Assembly: GCF_000757485.1 (NCBI RefSeq)
Contig: NZ_JPYO01000041.1
Span: forward strand, 62,001 to 126,000
Source of the DNA: Achromobacter sp. RTa
GTDB lineage: Bacteria; Pseudomonadota; Gammaproteobacteria; Burkholderiales; Burkholderiaceae_B
Direction of reading: 5' to 3'
Length of the DNA stretch: 64,000 bases
Made by a program: the position numbers and the translations under genes. The notes beneath the pieces are model-generated. The model did no database searches, was not told where the DNA came from, and saw nothing but the letters and a program-made list of their open reading frames with translations. Shown piece by piece: positions 1-7,149 of the stretch. The stretch's first letter is position 1, and each line of letters begins with the position of its first letter.

Positions 1-300
1 GGTGCCCAGGCGTACGCGTCCGCGCAGGCGCGGCGCGTCGAAAAGGCGTTCGGCCCGTTCATGGGCGTCCAGGATGATCTCTGCATGCACGAGCAGGCTG
101 CGGCCATCGTTGGTCAAGGCGAGGGAATGCGTGTCGCGCAGGAACAGGCGGCGGTTCAGCGCCGACTCCAGTTGGCGGATGTGCTCGCTGACGGTGGGCT
201 GCGTCAGGCCTAGGCGCCGGGCGGCTTCGGTGAAGCTGGGGGCCGCCGCCGCGGCGGCGAAGGTTTTGAGCCATAAAGGATTGAGCATGGGGCCTGTCAT
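1..300 (-). CDS. LysR-family transcriptional regulator, N-terminal part (cut by window edge)
   Basis: About 100 residues are visible, read on the minus strand from an ATG at 300; the remainder lies outside the window. The start reads MTGPMLNPLWLKTFAAAA, followed by a winged helix-turn-helix with SFTEAARRLGLTQPTVSEHI, the LysR N-terminal DNA-binding signature. A second in-frame ATG at 288 (MLNPLWLKTF) could be the true start. The gene is divergent from the transporter at 395 with a 94-bp gap, the usual arrangement of a LysR regulator and its target, so control of that transporter is a reasonable inference. The effector domain is not visible. Confidence 0.85.
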   Translation of the reverse strand, partial: MTGPMLNPLWLKTFAAAAAAPSFTEAARRLGLTQPTVSEHIRQLESALNRRLFLRDTHSLALTNDGRSLLVHAEIILDAHERAERLFDAPRLRGRVRLGT

Positions 301-394
301 AGGATATTCCGATGACAGTTAAAGTAACCAGTGGCCTTCACGATGACAAGCCGCGCGCCTATAGTTTTCCGCAAGCTCTCCGGAAATCCCTGCC

Positions 395-1405
395 ATGCGC
401 CGCTTTCTCCCCGACCAGTTCACGCTCATCCTGATCGCCACCGTAGTGTTCGCCAGTTTCTTCCCGGCCGTGGGCAAGGGGGCTTCGTTCATGATGGTGG
501 CCAGCAACGTGGCGATTTCGCTGCTGTTCTTCCTGCATGGCGCGCGCCTGTCGATGGACGCCATCGTGGCCGGCGTGAAAGACGTGCGCCTGCACGCGCT
601 GATCCTGGCCTGTACCTTCCTGCTGTTCCCCGCGTTGGGGCTGGGTCTGCGTGCGCTGTTTCCCGGCCTGCTGGCGCCGTCGCTATGGCTGGGCGTGCTG
701 TTCGTCTGCACCTTGTCCTCTACGGTGCAGTCTTCCATCGCCTTGACGTCCATGGCTCGCGGCAATATCCCGGGCGCGATCTGCGCGGCTACCGCTTCGA
801 ACCTGCTGGGGACCGTGCTGACGCCGCTGCTGGTGGCGGTGCTGCTGAACCGCCAGGGCGAAGGGCATGGCCTGGCCGATGCCGGCCGCATTCTGCTGCA
901 GCTGCTGCTGCCGTTCGCGGTGGGCAGCCTGTTGCGGCCATGGATCGGCGCCTGGGCCCAACGCAATAGCCGCACGCTGGCGAAAGTGGACCGCAGTTCC
1001 ATCCTGCTGGCCGTCTACACCGCGTTCAGCGAAGCCGTGACGCAAGGAATCTGGCACGCCTTCCCGGCTATCGACATGGCTTCGATGGTGCTGGTGAATG
1101 CCTTGCTGCTGGGCTCGGCCTTGCTGATCACGACCTGGGGCGCGCGCAAGCTCGGCTTGTCCAAGGAGAACGAGATCACCCTGGTTTTCTGCGGATCCAA
1201 GAAGTCGCTGGCGTCGGGCATTCCCCTGGCCACCGTTCTGTTCGGCACCTCGCAGATGGGAGTGGTGGTGCTGCCGCTGATGATCTTCCACCAGATGCAG
1301 CTGATGGTGTGCGCGGTGCTGGCGCGCCGCTATGCGGAACGCCCGGCCGAGGATCAGGCCGCCGCGTCTTCCAGCGGGCGGATCTTGCCGGCGGGCCGCC
1401 AGTAG
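395..1405 (+). CDS. Bile acid:sodium symporter-like (SBF/YfeH-type) membrane transporter
   Basis: A 336-residue hydrophobic protein with roughly ten transmembrane segments. Its pattern fits the YfeH-like branch of the SBF (BASS) superfamily: an early MRRFLPDQFTLILI helix, a FCGSKKSLASGIPLA segment typical of the second half, and a final VLPLMIFHQMQLM helix. Members are predicted sodium-coupled carriers; the substrate of this branch is not settled and nothing here shows it. It is divergent from a LysR regulator, probably its controller. Its last 52 bases overlap, convergently, the end of the Rieske gene on the other strand, so the C-terminal tail (EDQAAASSSGRILPAGRQ) may be shaped by that overlap. 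Confidence 0.82.
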   Translation: MRRFLPDQFTLILIATVVFASFFPAVGKGASFMMVASNVAISLLFFLHGARLSMDAIVAGVKDVRLHALILACTFLLFPALGLGLRALFPGLLAPSLWLGVLFVCTLSSTVQSSIALTSMARGNIPGAICAATASNLLGTVLTPLLVAVLLNRQGEGHGLADAGRILLQLLLPFAVGSLLRPWIGAWAQRNSRTLAKVDRSSILLAVYTAFSEAVTQGIWHAFPAIDMASMVLVNALLLGSALLITTWGARKLGLSKENEITLVFCGSKKSLASGIPLATVLFGTSQMGVVVLPLMIFHQMQLMVCAVLARRYAERPAEDQAAASSSGRILPAGRQ

Positions 1406-1743
1406 ACGGCGCCGTCGCGCTCTTCGACCGACAGCGCGGTCAGGCGGCCGTTCTTGCAGGGGCCGCCCACGCACAATCCGGTGTCCGGCTCGTAGGTGGC
1501 GCCGTGGCGCGCGCACATGATCAGGTCGCCGGCCCGGGTGAAGAAGCTGCTTTCCCAATCCAGTTCCACGCCGACGTGGGCGCAGCGGTTCAGATACCCG
1601 TGCACACGGTCCTGGTAGCGTACGAAGAACGCGGTGGTGCGCCCCGATCCGTCGGAGACGGGGATTTTCACGCCCAGGCCGCCATTGACGAGGTCGTGGG
1701 CGGCGCAGACGCGGACTTCAGGGGCGGCGGAGATGTCCTGCAT
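1354..1743 (-). CDS. Small Rieske [2Fe-2S] protein
   Basis: A protein of about 129 residues made of a single Rieske domain. The two cluster-binding boxes are visible as CAH (in NRCAHVGVELDW) and CARH (in IMCARHGATYEP), giving C-x-H ... C-x2-H. There is no catalytic ring-hydroxylating domain, so it is a stand-alone ferredoxin-type or assimilatory-nitrite-reductase-small-subunit-like Rieske protein, likely cytoplasmic because no signal peptide is seen. I use the ATG at 1743; the frame also opens at a TTG at 1761. Neither has a convincing ribosome-binding site. It overlaps the transporter tail convergently by 52 bases and lies just downstream of the Atm1-type exporter. The redox partner is unknown. 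Confidence 0.85.
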   Translation of the reverse strand: MQDISAAPEVRVCAAHDLVNGGLGVKIPVSDGSGRTTAFFVRYQDRVHGYLNRCAHVGVELDWESSFFTRAGDLIMCARHGATYEPDTGLCVGGPCKNGRLTALSVEERDGAVYWRPAGKIRPLEDAAA

Positions 1744-1794
1744 GGGAGGCCTGGAAATCAAAGGGTGCGATAGTCGTGCAAGGCGGCGGCCTTG

Positions 1795-3600
1795 TCAATC
1801 CGCCGGCTCGGCCTGGGCGCGTTCCTGCTGGCGGGCCCACATGCCGGCGTAGACGCCGCGCTGCGCGAGCAGGTCCATGTGGCGGCCGCGCTCGATGATG
1901 CGGCCCTCCGCCAGCACGATGATCTCGTCGGCGTCCGCCACGGTGGACAGCCGGTGGGCGATGATCAGCGTGCTGCGGCCCTGGCTGACTTCGCGCAGAT
2001 TGGCCTGGATCTCGCGTTCCGTATGCGTGTCCAGGGCGCTGGTGGCTTCGTCGAACAGGAAGATTGCGGGGTTCTTGAGCAGGGTGCGCGCGATCGCCAC
2101 GCGCTGCTTTTCACCGCCGGACAGCTTCAGGCCGCGTTCGCCCACCATGGTCTGGTAGCCGTCGGGCATGGCCATGATGAGGTCGTGGATGTGTGCCAGG
2201 CGGGCCGCCGCCTCGATTTCCGCATCGCCGGCGTCCGGGCGGCCGTAGCCGATGTTGTAGCGGATGGTGTCGTTGAACAGCACCGTATCCTGCGGCACCA
2301 CGCCGATCGCCGCCCGCAGGCTGGCCTGCGTGACGTTGCGCGCGTCCTGTCCGTCGATGAGTATGGCGCCGCCGTCGGCGTCGTAGAAGCGGAACAGGAG
2401 GCGCGCGATGGTGGATTTTCCGGCGCCCGAGGTGCCCACGACGGCCACGGTCCTGCCGGCGGGGATCGTAAAGCTCACTCCCTTGAGGATCGGCCGGCGG
2501 GCGTCATACCCGAAGCGCACGTCGCGGAACTCCACCTCGCCGCCCGTCACGCGCAGGGGATGGGCGTGCGGCCGGTCGGCCACTTCGCGGTCCTGGCCCA
2601 GCAGTTCGAACATGCGCTCCATGTCGACCATGGCCTGCTTGATCTCGCGGTAGATGAAGCCGAAGAAACTCAGCGGGGAATAGAGCTGCAGCAGATAGGT
2701 GTTGACCAGGACGAAATCGCCCAGCGTGTAGCGGCCCTCGGCTATCCCCGTGGCGGCCATCCACATGACGAGCGTCAGCCCCGCGGAAATGATCGCGGCC
2801 TGGCCTATGTTAAGTATCGACAGGCTCACCTGGCTGCGCACGGCCGCGCGCTCGTATCGTGTCAGGGATGCGTCGTAGCGGCGGGCTTCGTGCTCTTCGT
2901 TGCCGAAATACTTGACCGTCTCGTAGTTCAGCAGGCTTTCGATGGCCTTGGTGTTGGCCTCCGAATCGGTCTCGTTCATCTGGCGGCGGAACTTGGTCCG
3001 CCATTCCGTGACGATGAGGGTGTACGCCATGTACAGGATGACGGTCGTGCCGGTGGCAAGGGCCAGCCAGGCGTCGAACATCTTCCACAGCACGACGCAG
3101 ACCAGCCCGATTTCGAAGAAGGTGGGCAGGATGTTGAAGAGCAGGAACGACAGCAGCGTCTGGATGCCCTTGGTGCCGCGTTCGATGGCGCGGTTCAGGC
3201 CGCCGGTCTGGCGCGCCAGGTGAAAACGCAGCGCCAGCGCATGCAGGTGTTTGAAGATCTGCAGGCCCACTGCGTGGATGGCGTGCTGGCCGACGCGGGC
3301 GAATATGGCGTCGCGCAATTCGGAAAACAGCAGGGAGAACACCCGGGCGGTGCCGTAGGCCAGGATCAGTCCCAGGGGCACGGTGACGGTTCCGGGCGCG
3401 CCCTTGCCCAGTTCGTCCACGGCCTGCTTGTACAGCAGGGGAACGTAGACGGTGGCCGCCTTGGCGGCGAACAGGCACAGCAGCGCCGCGACCACCCGGG
3501 CCTTCAGGCCAGTCCTGCCAGGCGGCCACAGGTAGGGGAAGAGCGTGCGCAGCGTGTGGAGATTGCCGCGGTTCTTGGGCCGCGTTTCAGGAGGATTCAT
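1795..3600 (-). CDS. Atm1-type ABC exporter (fused membrane and ATPase domains)
   Basis: A 601-residue half-transporter: six membrane helices in the first ~330 residues, then one ATP-binding domain with Walker A GTSGAGKST (about 389-397), signature LSGGEKQR, and Walker B IFLFDEATSALD. The membrane domain holds NYETVKYFGNEEHE, a hallmark of the Atm1/ABCB7/HMT1 branch that exports glutathione-linked sulfur or metal compounds. It should act as a homodimer in the inner membrane. I start at the ATG at 3600 (MNPPETRPKNRG); the frame is open further upstream but that sequence looks non-coding. The Rieske iron-sulfur gene lies 52 bp downstream in the same direction, so a shared role in iron-sulfur or redox metabolism is possible but unproved. 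Confidence 0.9.
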   Translation of the reverse strand: MNPPETRPKNRGNLHTLRTLFPYLWPPGRTGLKARVVAALLCLFAAKAATVYVPLLYKQAVDELGKGAPGTVTVPLGLILAYGTARVFSLLFSELRDAIFARVGQHAIHAVGLQIFKHLHALALRFHLARQTGGLNRAIERGTKGIQTLLSFLLFNILPTFFEIGLVCVVLWKMFDAWLALATGTTVILYMAYTLIVTEWRTKFRRQMNETDSEANTKAIESLLNYETVKYFGNEEHEARRYDASLTRYERAAVRSQVSLSILNIGQAAIISAGLTLVMWMAATGIAEGRYTLGDFVLVNTYLLQLYSPLSFFGFIYREIKQAMVDMERMFELLGQDREVADRPHAHPLRVTGGEVEFRDVRFGYDARRPILKGVSFTIPAGRTVAVVGTSGAGKSTIARLLFRFYDADGGAILIDGQDARNVTQASLRAAIGVVPQDTVLFNDTIRYNIGYGRPDAGDAEIEAAARLAHIHDLIMAMPDGYQTMVGERGLKLSGGEKQRVAIARTLLKNPAIFLFDEATSALDTHTEREIQANLREVSQGRSTLIIAHRLSTVADADEIIVLAEGRIIERGRHMDLLAQRGVYAGMWARQQERAQAEPAD

Positions 3601-3920
3601 GGGGCGGAAAGGGGTAGGTTGCGCAGGGCCGGCGGCGTGGCGGCGGGCCGGATGAACGGCATTATCGGGCACTGGCCGCAATCCTGCCCGGAGGGGGGCT
3701 GGCCGGGCGGAGACGGCCGTAGGGGTATCATCGGGATCATGGCCCCGGGCATGGCAAGGCCCTTCCGGCGGCTTTCAATCCGGTATCGCGACACGGGCGC
3801 AGCCTGACGGGCCCGCTTTTTTACTGTTCCAACCAAGGATTGAGCCTGGCTGCCCCTTGGTTGCGCGATCTGGCGCGTATTCGCCGCGCTTGCGTCGCGT
3901 TGCAAGCTACGGAGGGTCTT
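3601..3920. other. 320-bp divergent intergenic region
   Basis: This gap separates the minus-strand Atm1-type exporter and the plus-strand aldo/keto reductase and must hold both promoters. I could not identify convincing -35/-10 pairs. A weak hairpin (CGGGC 3794-3798 with GCCCG 3811-3815) is followed by six T residues at 3817-3822. It resembles an intrinsic terminator on the plus strand, but no plus-strand gene ends before it, so it could at most act as a leader attenuator. No credible coding sequence is seen. Confidence 0.4.
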
Positions 3921-4754
3921 ATGGCGAAGGTACCCGCAGTGAAATTGAATGACGGCGGCAAGATTCCGCAGCTGGGCCTGGGTGTTTGGCAGGTGCCCGA
4001 CGAGCAGGCGTCCTCCAGCGTGAAAGAGGCGCTGGCGGCAGGCTACCGCTCTGTGGACACGGCGGCCATCTACGGGAACGAGGCCGGCGTGGGCGCGGGC
4101 TTGCGCGCCTCCGGCGTGGCGCGCAAGGATCTGTTCATCACGACCAAGCTCTGGAACGACAGGCACGGCTATGACGACGCCCACAAGGCCATGGACGAGA
4201 GCCTCGGGAAGCTGGGCCTGGCATACGTGGACCTGTACCTGATCCACTGGCCGGTGGCCGGCAGCGAGAAGTTCCTGGACGCATGGCGGGCCATGATCGA
4301 GATGAAGGAAGACGGCCGGGCGCGCTCGATCGGCGTATCCAATTTCACGCAGGCCAACCTGGAGCGGCTGATCGACGCGTCCGGCGTCGTGCCGGCAGTG
4401 AACCAGATCGAATTGCACCCGGGCTTCGCGCAGCGGGACTTGCGGGCCTTCCATGCCAGGCACGGTATCGCGACGGAATCCTGGAGCCCCCTGGCCCAGG
4501 GCGGGGTCGCGAAGGACAAGACCATCCTGGAGCTGGCGCAGAAGCACGGCAAGTCGCCCGCCCAGGTGACGCTGCGCTGGCACTTGCAGAGCGGTCTGAT
4601 CGTGATTCCGAAGTCGGTCACGCCGGCCCGCATCCGCGAGAACATCGACGTTTTCGACTTCGAGCTGTCGGCGGCGGACATGGCGGCCATCGACGGCATC
4701 CCGGACGGCAAGCGCCTGGGGCCCGATCCGGAAACGTTCGCGTTGGGCGGGTGA
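3921..4754 (+). CDS. Aldo/keto reductase (AKR superfamily)
   Basis: A 277-residue NADPH-dependent oxidoreductase of the AKR5-like (2,5-diketo-D-gluconate reductase) type. The catalytic tetrad is recognisable: Asp and Tyr in SVDTAAIYGNE, Lys in TTKLWND, His in LYLIHWP. The cofactor region IPKSVTPARIRENIDVFDF is the standard AKR C-terminal signature. I start at the ATG at 3921, preceded by GGAGG eight bases upstream; the open frame before it (from 3840) has no family similarity. It is transcribed alone. A half copy of the dispersed repeat begins one base after the stop codon. Confidence 0.92.
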   Translation: MAKVPAVKLNDGGKIPQLGLGVWQVPDEQASSSVKEALAAGYRSVDTAAIYGNEAGVGAGLRASGVARKDLFITTKLWNDRHGYDDAHKAMDESLGKLGLAYVDLYLIHWPVAGSEKFLDAWRAMIEMKEDGRARSIGVSNFTQANLERLIDASGVVPAVNQIELHPGFAQRDLRAFHARHGIATESWSPLAQGGVAKDKTILELAQKHGKSPAQVTLRWHLQSGLIVIPKSVTPARIRENIDVFDFELSAADMAAIDGIPDGKRLGPDPETFALGG

Positions 4755-4823
4755 GGCGCATGGGTTGCGCGCGCTGGAGGCCGGCGTTCTAGCTTAAGGA
4801 CTCTCGCGCTCCACTCATCCTAC
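4755..4823. repeat. Half copy of the dispersed inverted-repeat element
   Basis: About 69 bp closely matching the right half (51403-51472) of the 189-bp element at 51286-51474: a GCATGGGTTGCGCGCGCTGG block, then TTCTAGCTTAAG, then CTCGCGCTC and CATCCTAC. The matching left half is absent, so no long inverted repeat forms here. It fills the whole gap between the aldo/keto reductase stop and the convergent small membrane-protein gene, and that gene's TAG stop (4820-4822) lies in the terminal CATCCTAC. Variation (CCACTCATCC for CTACCCATCC) shows it is an older or diverged copy. Confidence 0.8.
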
Positions 4824-5002
4824 TTCGAAGGGTAGGCCCAGTAGCGGACGATCACCCCGAGCAGGATGGCGAGGGCGACCCAGGACGCCCAGTGCCAGGC
4901 GCCCGTGCCGAGCAGGGCGGCCAGCAGGCCGAACACGCTGAGCACGCCCAGCACGATCGGCGCGCCCCAGACAAACATGAAACCACGGGTTGCTTTCGTC
5001 AT
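4820..5002 (-). CDS. Small two-helix membrane protein, PepSY-operon partner
   Basis: A 60-residue protein beginning MTKATRGFMFVWGAPIVLGV, with two predicted membrane helices and a short basic tail ending YWAYPSK. The ATG at 5002 overlaps the stop of the PepSY gene by four bases (ATGA), so the two are translationally coupled. Small proteins of this kind commonly follow PepSY-TM genes in Proteobacteria; no function is known to me. The stop codon is supplied by the terminal block of the dispersed repeat, so the original C-terminus may have been altered by it. Confidence 0.75.
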   Translation of the reverse strand: MTKATRGFMFVWGAPIVLGVLSVFGLLAALLGTGAWHWASWVALAILLGVIVRYWAYPSK

Positions 5003-6174
5003 GCGGGAGTCCTGTCGGGGATGGCTGCGGCCTGGTGCTTGCGCACGAGTTCGGCAATGCGCGCTTCGGTGGCGCGGCGCCGCGCCAGCCAGAGGTATAG
5101 CCCGCTGACCAGGACAATGATGGTGATGATGTCCAGCAGCGCCCAAATGATCTTCAGGGGCATGCCGGCGTAGTCGCCGAAGTGCAGGGGGCGCGAGAGT
5201 TCCAGCGCGGTCAGGTACCAGGGCATGCGGGCCACGGTCGTCAGGTCGCCGGTCTTGCCGTCGATCAGGACGGGCGTGTTCAGGCGCGAGGTCAGCGGCG
5301 AATCGCCGCGCATCCATGCGATGTAGTGGTGGGGGCTGCCGAAGGCGTTGCCGGGGAAGGCGATGAACGACACTTCGTTGCCCGGCATGGCCTTCCGGGC
5401 CGTGTCGGCGGCGACCTGGGCGGAGGCGAGTTCGGTGGGCACGCTTTCGCCCTTGTACGGCTCCAGGATACGCACCAATTCCGTGCCCTGCCACAGGCGG
5501 AACAGCGGCGTCGAGAGTTCGTTGATGACGCCGGTGACGCCAACCACGAAGGCCCACACCAGCGTCACGATGCCCAGCAGGTTGTGCAGGTCCAGCCACT
5601 TCAGGCGGGTGGAACGGGTGGCGCGCACCGTGCCGAATTCCAGTTTTTTCATGAAGGGGCCGTAGAGCACGACGCCCGAGACGATGGCCACGCAGAACAG
5701 CAGGCCCATGAAACCCAGGAACAGCTCGCCGGGCAGGCCGGCGAACAGGTCCACGTGCAGGGCCAGCATGATGCCCATGAAAGAAAAGCGGTCCTGGACA
5801 TAGGGAGGCCCGTCCAGCAGCACGTCTCCCGTGCGGCCGTCCATGCGCACGGCGTGGCCGGACACCTGGCCGTCGCCGGGCTTTTTCGCCATGCCTACGT
5901 AGACCTGCGGCTCGTCGGGATCGAAGAACAGATAATCGACGACTTCGCCCGGGTACATGGCGAGGGCGGTGCCGACGAGCTTGTCCAGGTTGGCGGGCGG
6001 GGTCGAGGCGGGCACGTCGGAAAGCGGCTTGGCGTCGTCCAGCCAGTGTTCGATCTCGTGGTGGAACACCAGCGGCAAGCCGGTCAGACAGATGATGAGG
6101 AGGAAGATCGTGCAGACCAGGCTGGTCCATTTATGGACCAGATACCAGGTTTTGATGGTGGACGCGGCTGTCAT
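4999..6174 (-). CDS. PepSY-associated transmembrane protein
   Basis: A 391-residue inner-membrane protein starting MTAASTIKTWYLVHKWTSLV. It has four main helices: one near the N-terminus (TIFLLIICLTGLPLVF), two in the middle and one near the C-terminus (DIITIIVLVSGLYLWL), with periplasmic PepSY-type regions between. Conserved histidines on helix ends (YLVHKW, LALHVDLFAG, LDLHNLLG) fit the heme- or metal-reductase-like PepSY_TM family, often linked to siderophore-iron reduction. I choose the ATG at 6174; the frame stays open to 6615, but that part is antisense to the phosphatase gene. A weak Fur-like sequence lies 60-90 bp upstream, consistent with iron control. Confidence 0.85.
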   Translation of the reverse strand: MTAASTIKTWYLVHKWTSLVCTIFLLIICLTGLPLVFHHEIEHWLDDAKPLSDVPASTPPANLDKLVGTALAMYPGEVVDYLFFDPDEPQVYVGMAKKPGDGQVSGHAVRMDGRTGDVLLDGPPYVQDRFSFMGIMLALHVDLFAGLPGELFLGFMGLLFCVAIVSGVVLYGPFMKKLEFGTVRATRSTRLKWLDLHNLLGIVTLVWAFVVGVTGVINELSTPLFRLWQGTELVRILEPYKGESVPTELASAQVAADTARKAMPGNEVSFIAFPGNAFGSPHHYIAWMRGDSPLTSRLNTPVLIDGKTGDLTTVARMPWYLTALELSRPLHFGDYAGMPLKIIWALLDIITIIVLVSGLYLWLARRRATEARIAELVRKHQAAAIPDRTPA

Positions 6175-6233
6175 GGGCGGGGCTGGGGCAGCGGGTTGCG
6201 CGGCCTTTAAGGCGCGAGTAGGGAAAGTCGGAA

Positions 6234-6262
6234 CATTATCACGAATAATATCGATTCTCGTC
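6234..6262 (-). promoter_or_regulatory. Possible Fur-like iron box upstream of the PepSY gene
   Basis: An AT-rich stretch in GC-rich surroundings. Read on the minus strand it contains GAGAATCGATATTATTCG followed by TGATAATG. Alignment to the 19-bp Fur consensus gives only about 10-11 matches, so this is a suggestion. Position (about 60-90 bp upstream of the start codon) and the iron-related family of the gene favour it. Confidence 0.3.
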
Positions 6263-6363
6263 ACGGTATTTTTCCGGAACCGGGGCCGGGGCGGTTGCCG
6301 GGGACGGGTCGAAAGCAGGTTAAAAAGAAGGATCAAGCATCGACACGGTGGTAGTTCCGCATC

Positions 6364-7065
6364 ATGGAGCAGCGTTTTCTCAAAGTCCCGCGTAACGAGC
6401 TCGGCCGCGATTTCGCGGTGGGCGACCTGCATGGGCATTTTTCCCGCCTGGAGGACGGCCTGGGCCAGCTGGGTTTCGACCCGTCCAGGGACCGCCTCTT
6501 TTCCGTGGGCGACCTGGTCGACCGCGGCCCCGAAAACGAGGCCGTGCTGGATTGGCTGGCCCGTCCGTGGTTTTACGCCGTGCAGGGCAACCACGAGGAT
6601 TACGCCATCCGCCACGTGCGCACGGGGCGGGTGGACGTGGAAAACTGGCGCGACTATGGCGGCGGCTGGTTCCTGGATTTATCCCAGGAGCGGCAGGAGG
6701 CCTTTGCCGAGGCTTTTGCGCGATTGCCCATCGCCATCGAGGTCGAGACCTCGGCCGGGGCGGTGGGCCTGCTGCACGCCGACTGCCCGGTGCTGTTCTG
6801 GCCGCGCCTGGAATCCGCGCTGCAGGACCGTTACCAGCGCACCAGCGCGGCCTGCCAGTGGTCGCGCGAACGTCTCCAGCAGATGAACCGGACCGGCATC
6901 CAGGGCGTGCGAGCGGTAGTGGCGGGGCATACGCCGGTCGCGGCGCCGCTGGCGCTCGGCAACGTCTATCACATCGACACCGAGGGCTGGAGGTCGGGCT
7001 ACTTCACGTTCCTGGAGCTGGAATCCCTGCAGGCCTGGCCCAGGGAAGTCGTGACGGAAGTCTAG
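6364..7065 (+). CDS. Metallophosphatase of the PrpA/PphA-type Ser/Thr phosphatase family
   Basis: A 233-residue cytoplasmic protein with the metal-dependent phosphatase boxes in order: GDLHGH (20-25), GDLVDRG (49-55), GNHED (75-79) and the later VVAGHTPV. This matches the lambda/PrpA/PphA class of small bacterial serine/threonine (and bis-phosphonucleotide-type) phosphatases; length is typical (about 220). The start MEQRFLKVPRNELGRDF places the GDLHGH box where expected. It stands alone, divergent from the PepSY operon and convergent with the penicillin-binding protein gene. The natural substrate cannot be told from sequence. Confidence 0.9.
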   Translation: MEQRFLKVPRNELGRDFAVGDLHGHFSRLEDGLGQLGFDPSRDRLFSVGDLVDRGPENEAVLDWLARPWFYAVQGNHEDYAIRHVRTGRVDVENWRDYGGGWFLDLSQERQEAFAEAFARLPIAIEVETSAGAVGLLHADCPVLFWPRLESALQDRYQRTSAACQWSRERLQQMNRTGIQGVRAVVAGHTPVAAPLALGNVYHIDTEGWRSGYFTFLELESLQAWPREVVTEV

Positions 7066-7149
7066 CCATTCATGTGCCAGACACCCGTGTCGCTATGGCT
7101 TGGGCTTGCTGCGTTTTGCCGTAAGGGTGCCGGATACCCGGGACTCCGC

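Noticed and set aside
1792..3807. Long open frame (671 codons) on the plus strand antisense to the Atm1-type exporter
   Set aside because: Its translation is rich in Gly/Arg/His/Gln without domain features, the usual shadow of GC-rich coding DNA; the minus-strand ABC motifs are unambiguous.
3794..3822. Hairpin plus T-run resembling an intrinsic terminator
   Set aside because: Only a 5-bp stem and no plus-strand gene ends upstream, so I did not call it a terminator.
6175..6615. N-terminal extension of the PepSY protein frame (to 538 codons)
   Set aside because: The extension is antisense to the phosphatase gene and has no membrane or domain pattern; the ATG at 6174 starts right at the first helix.
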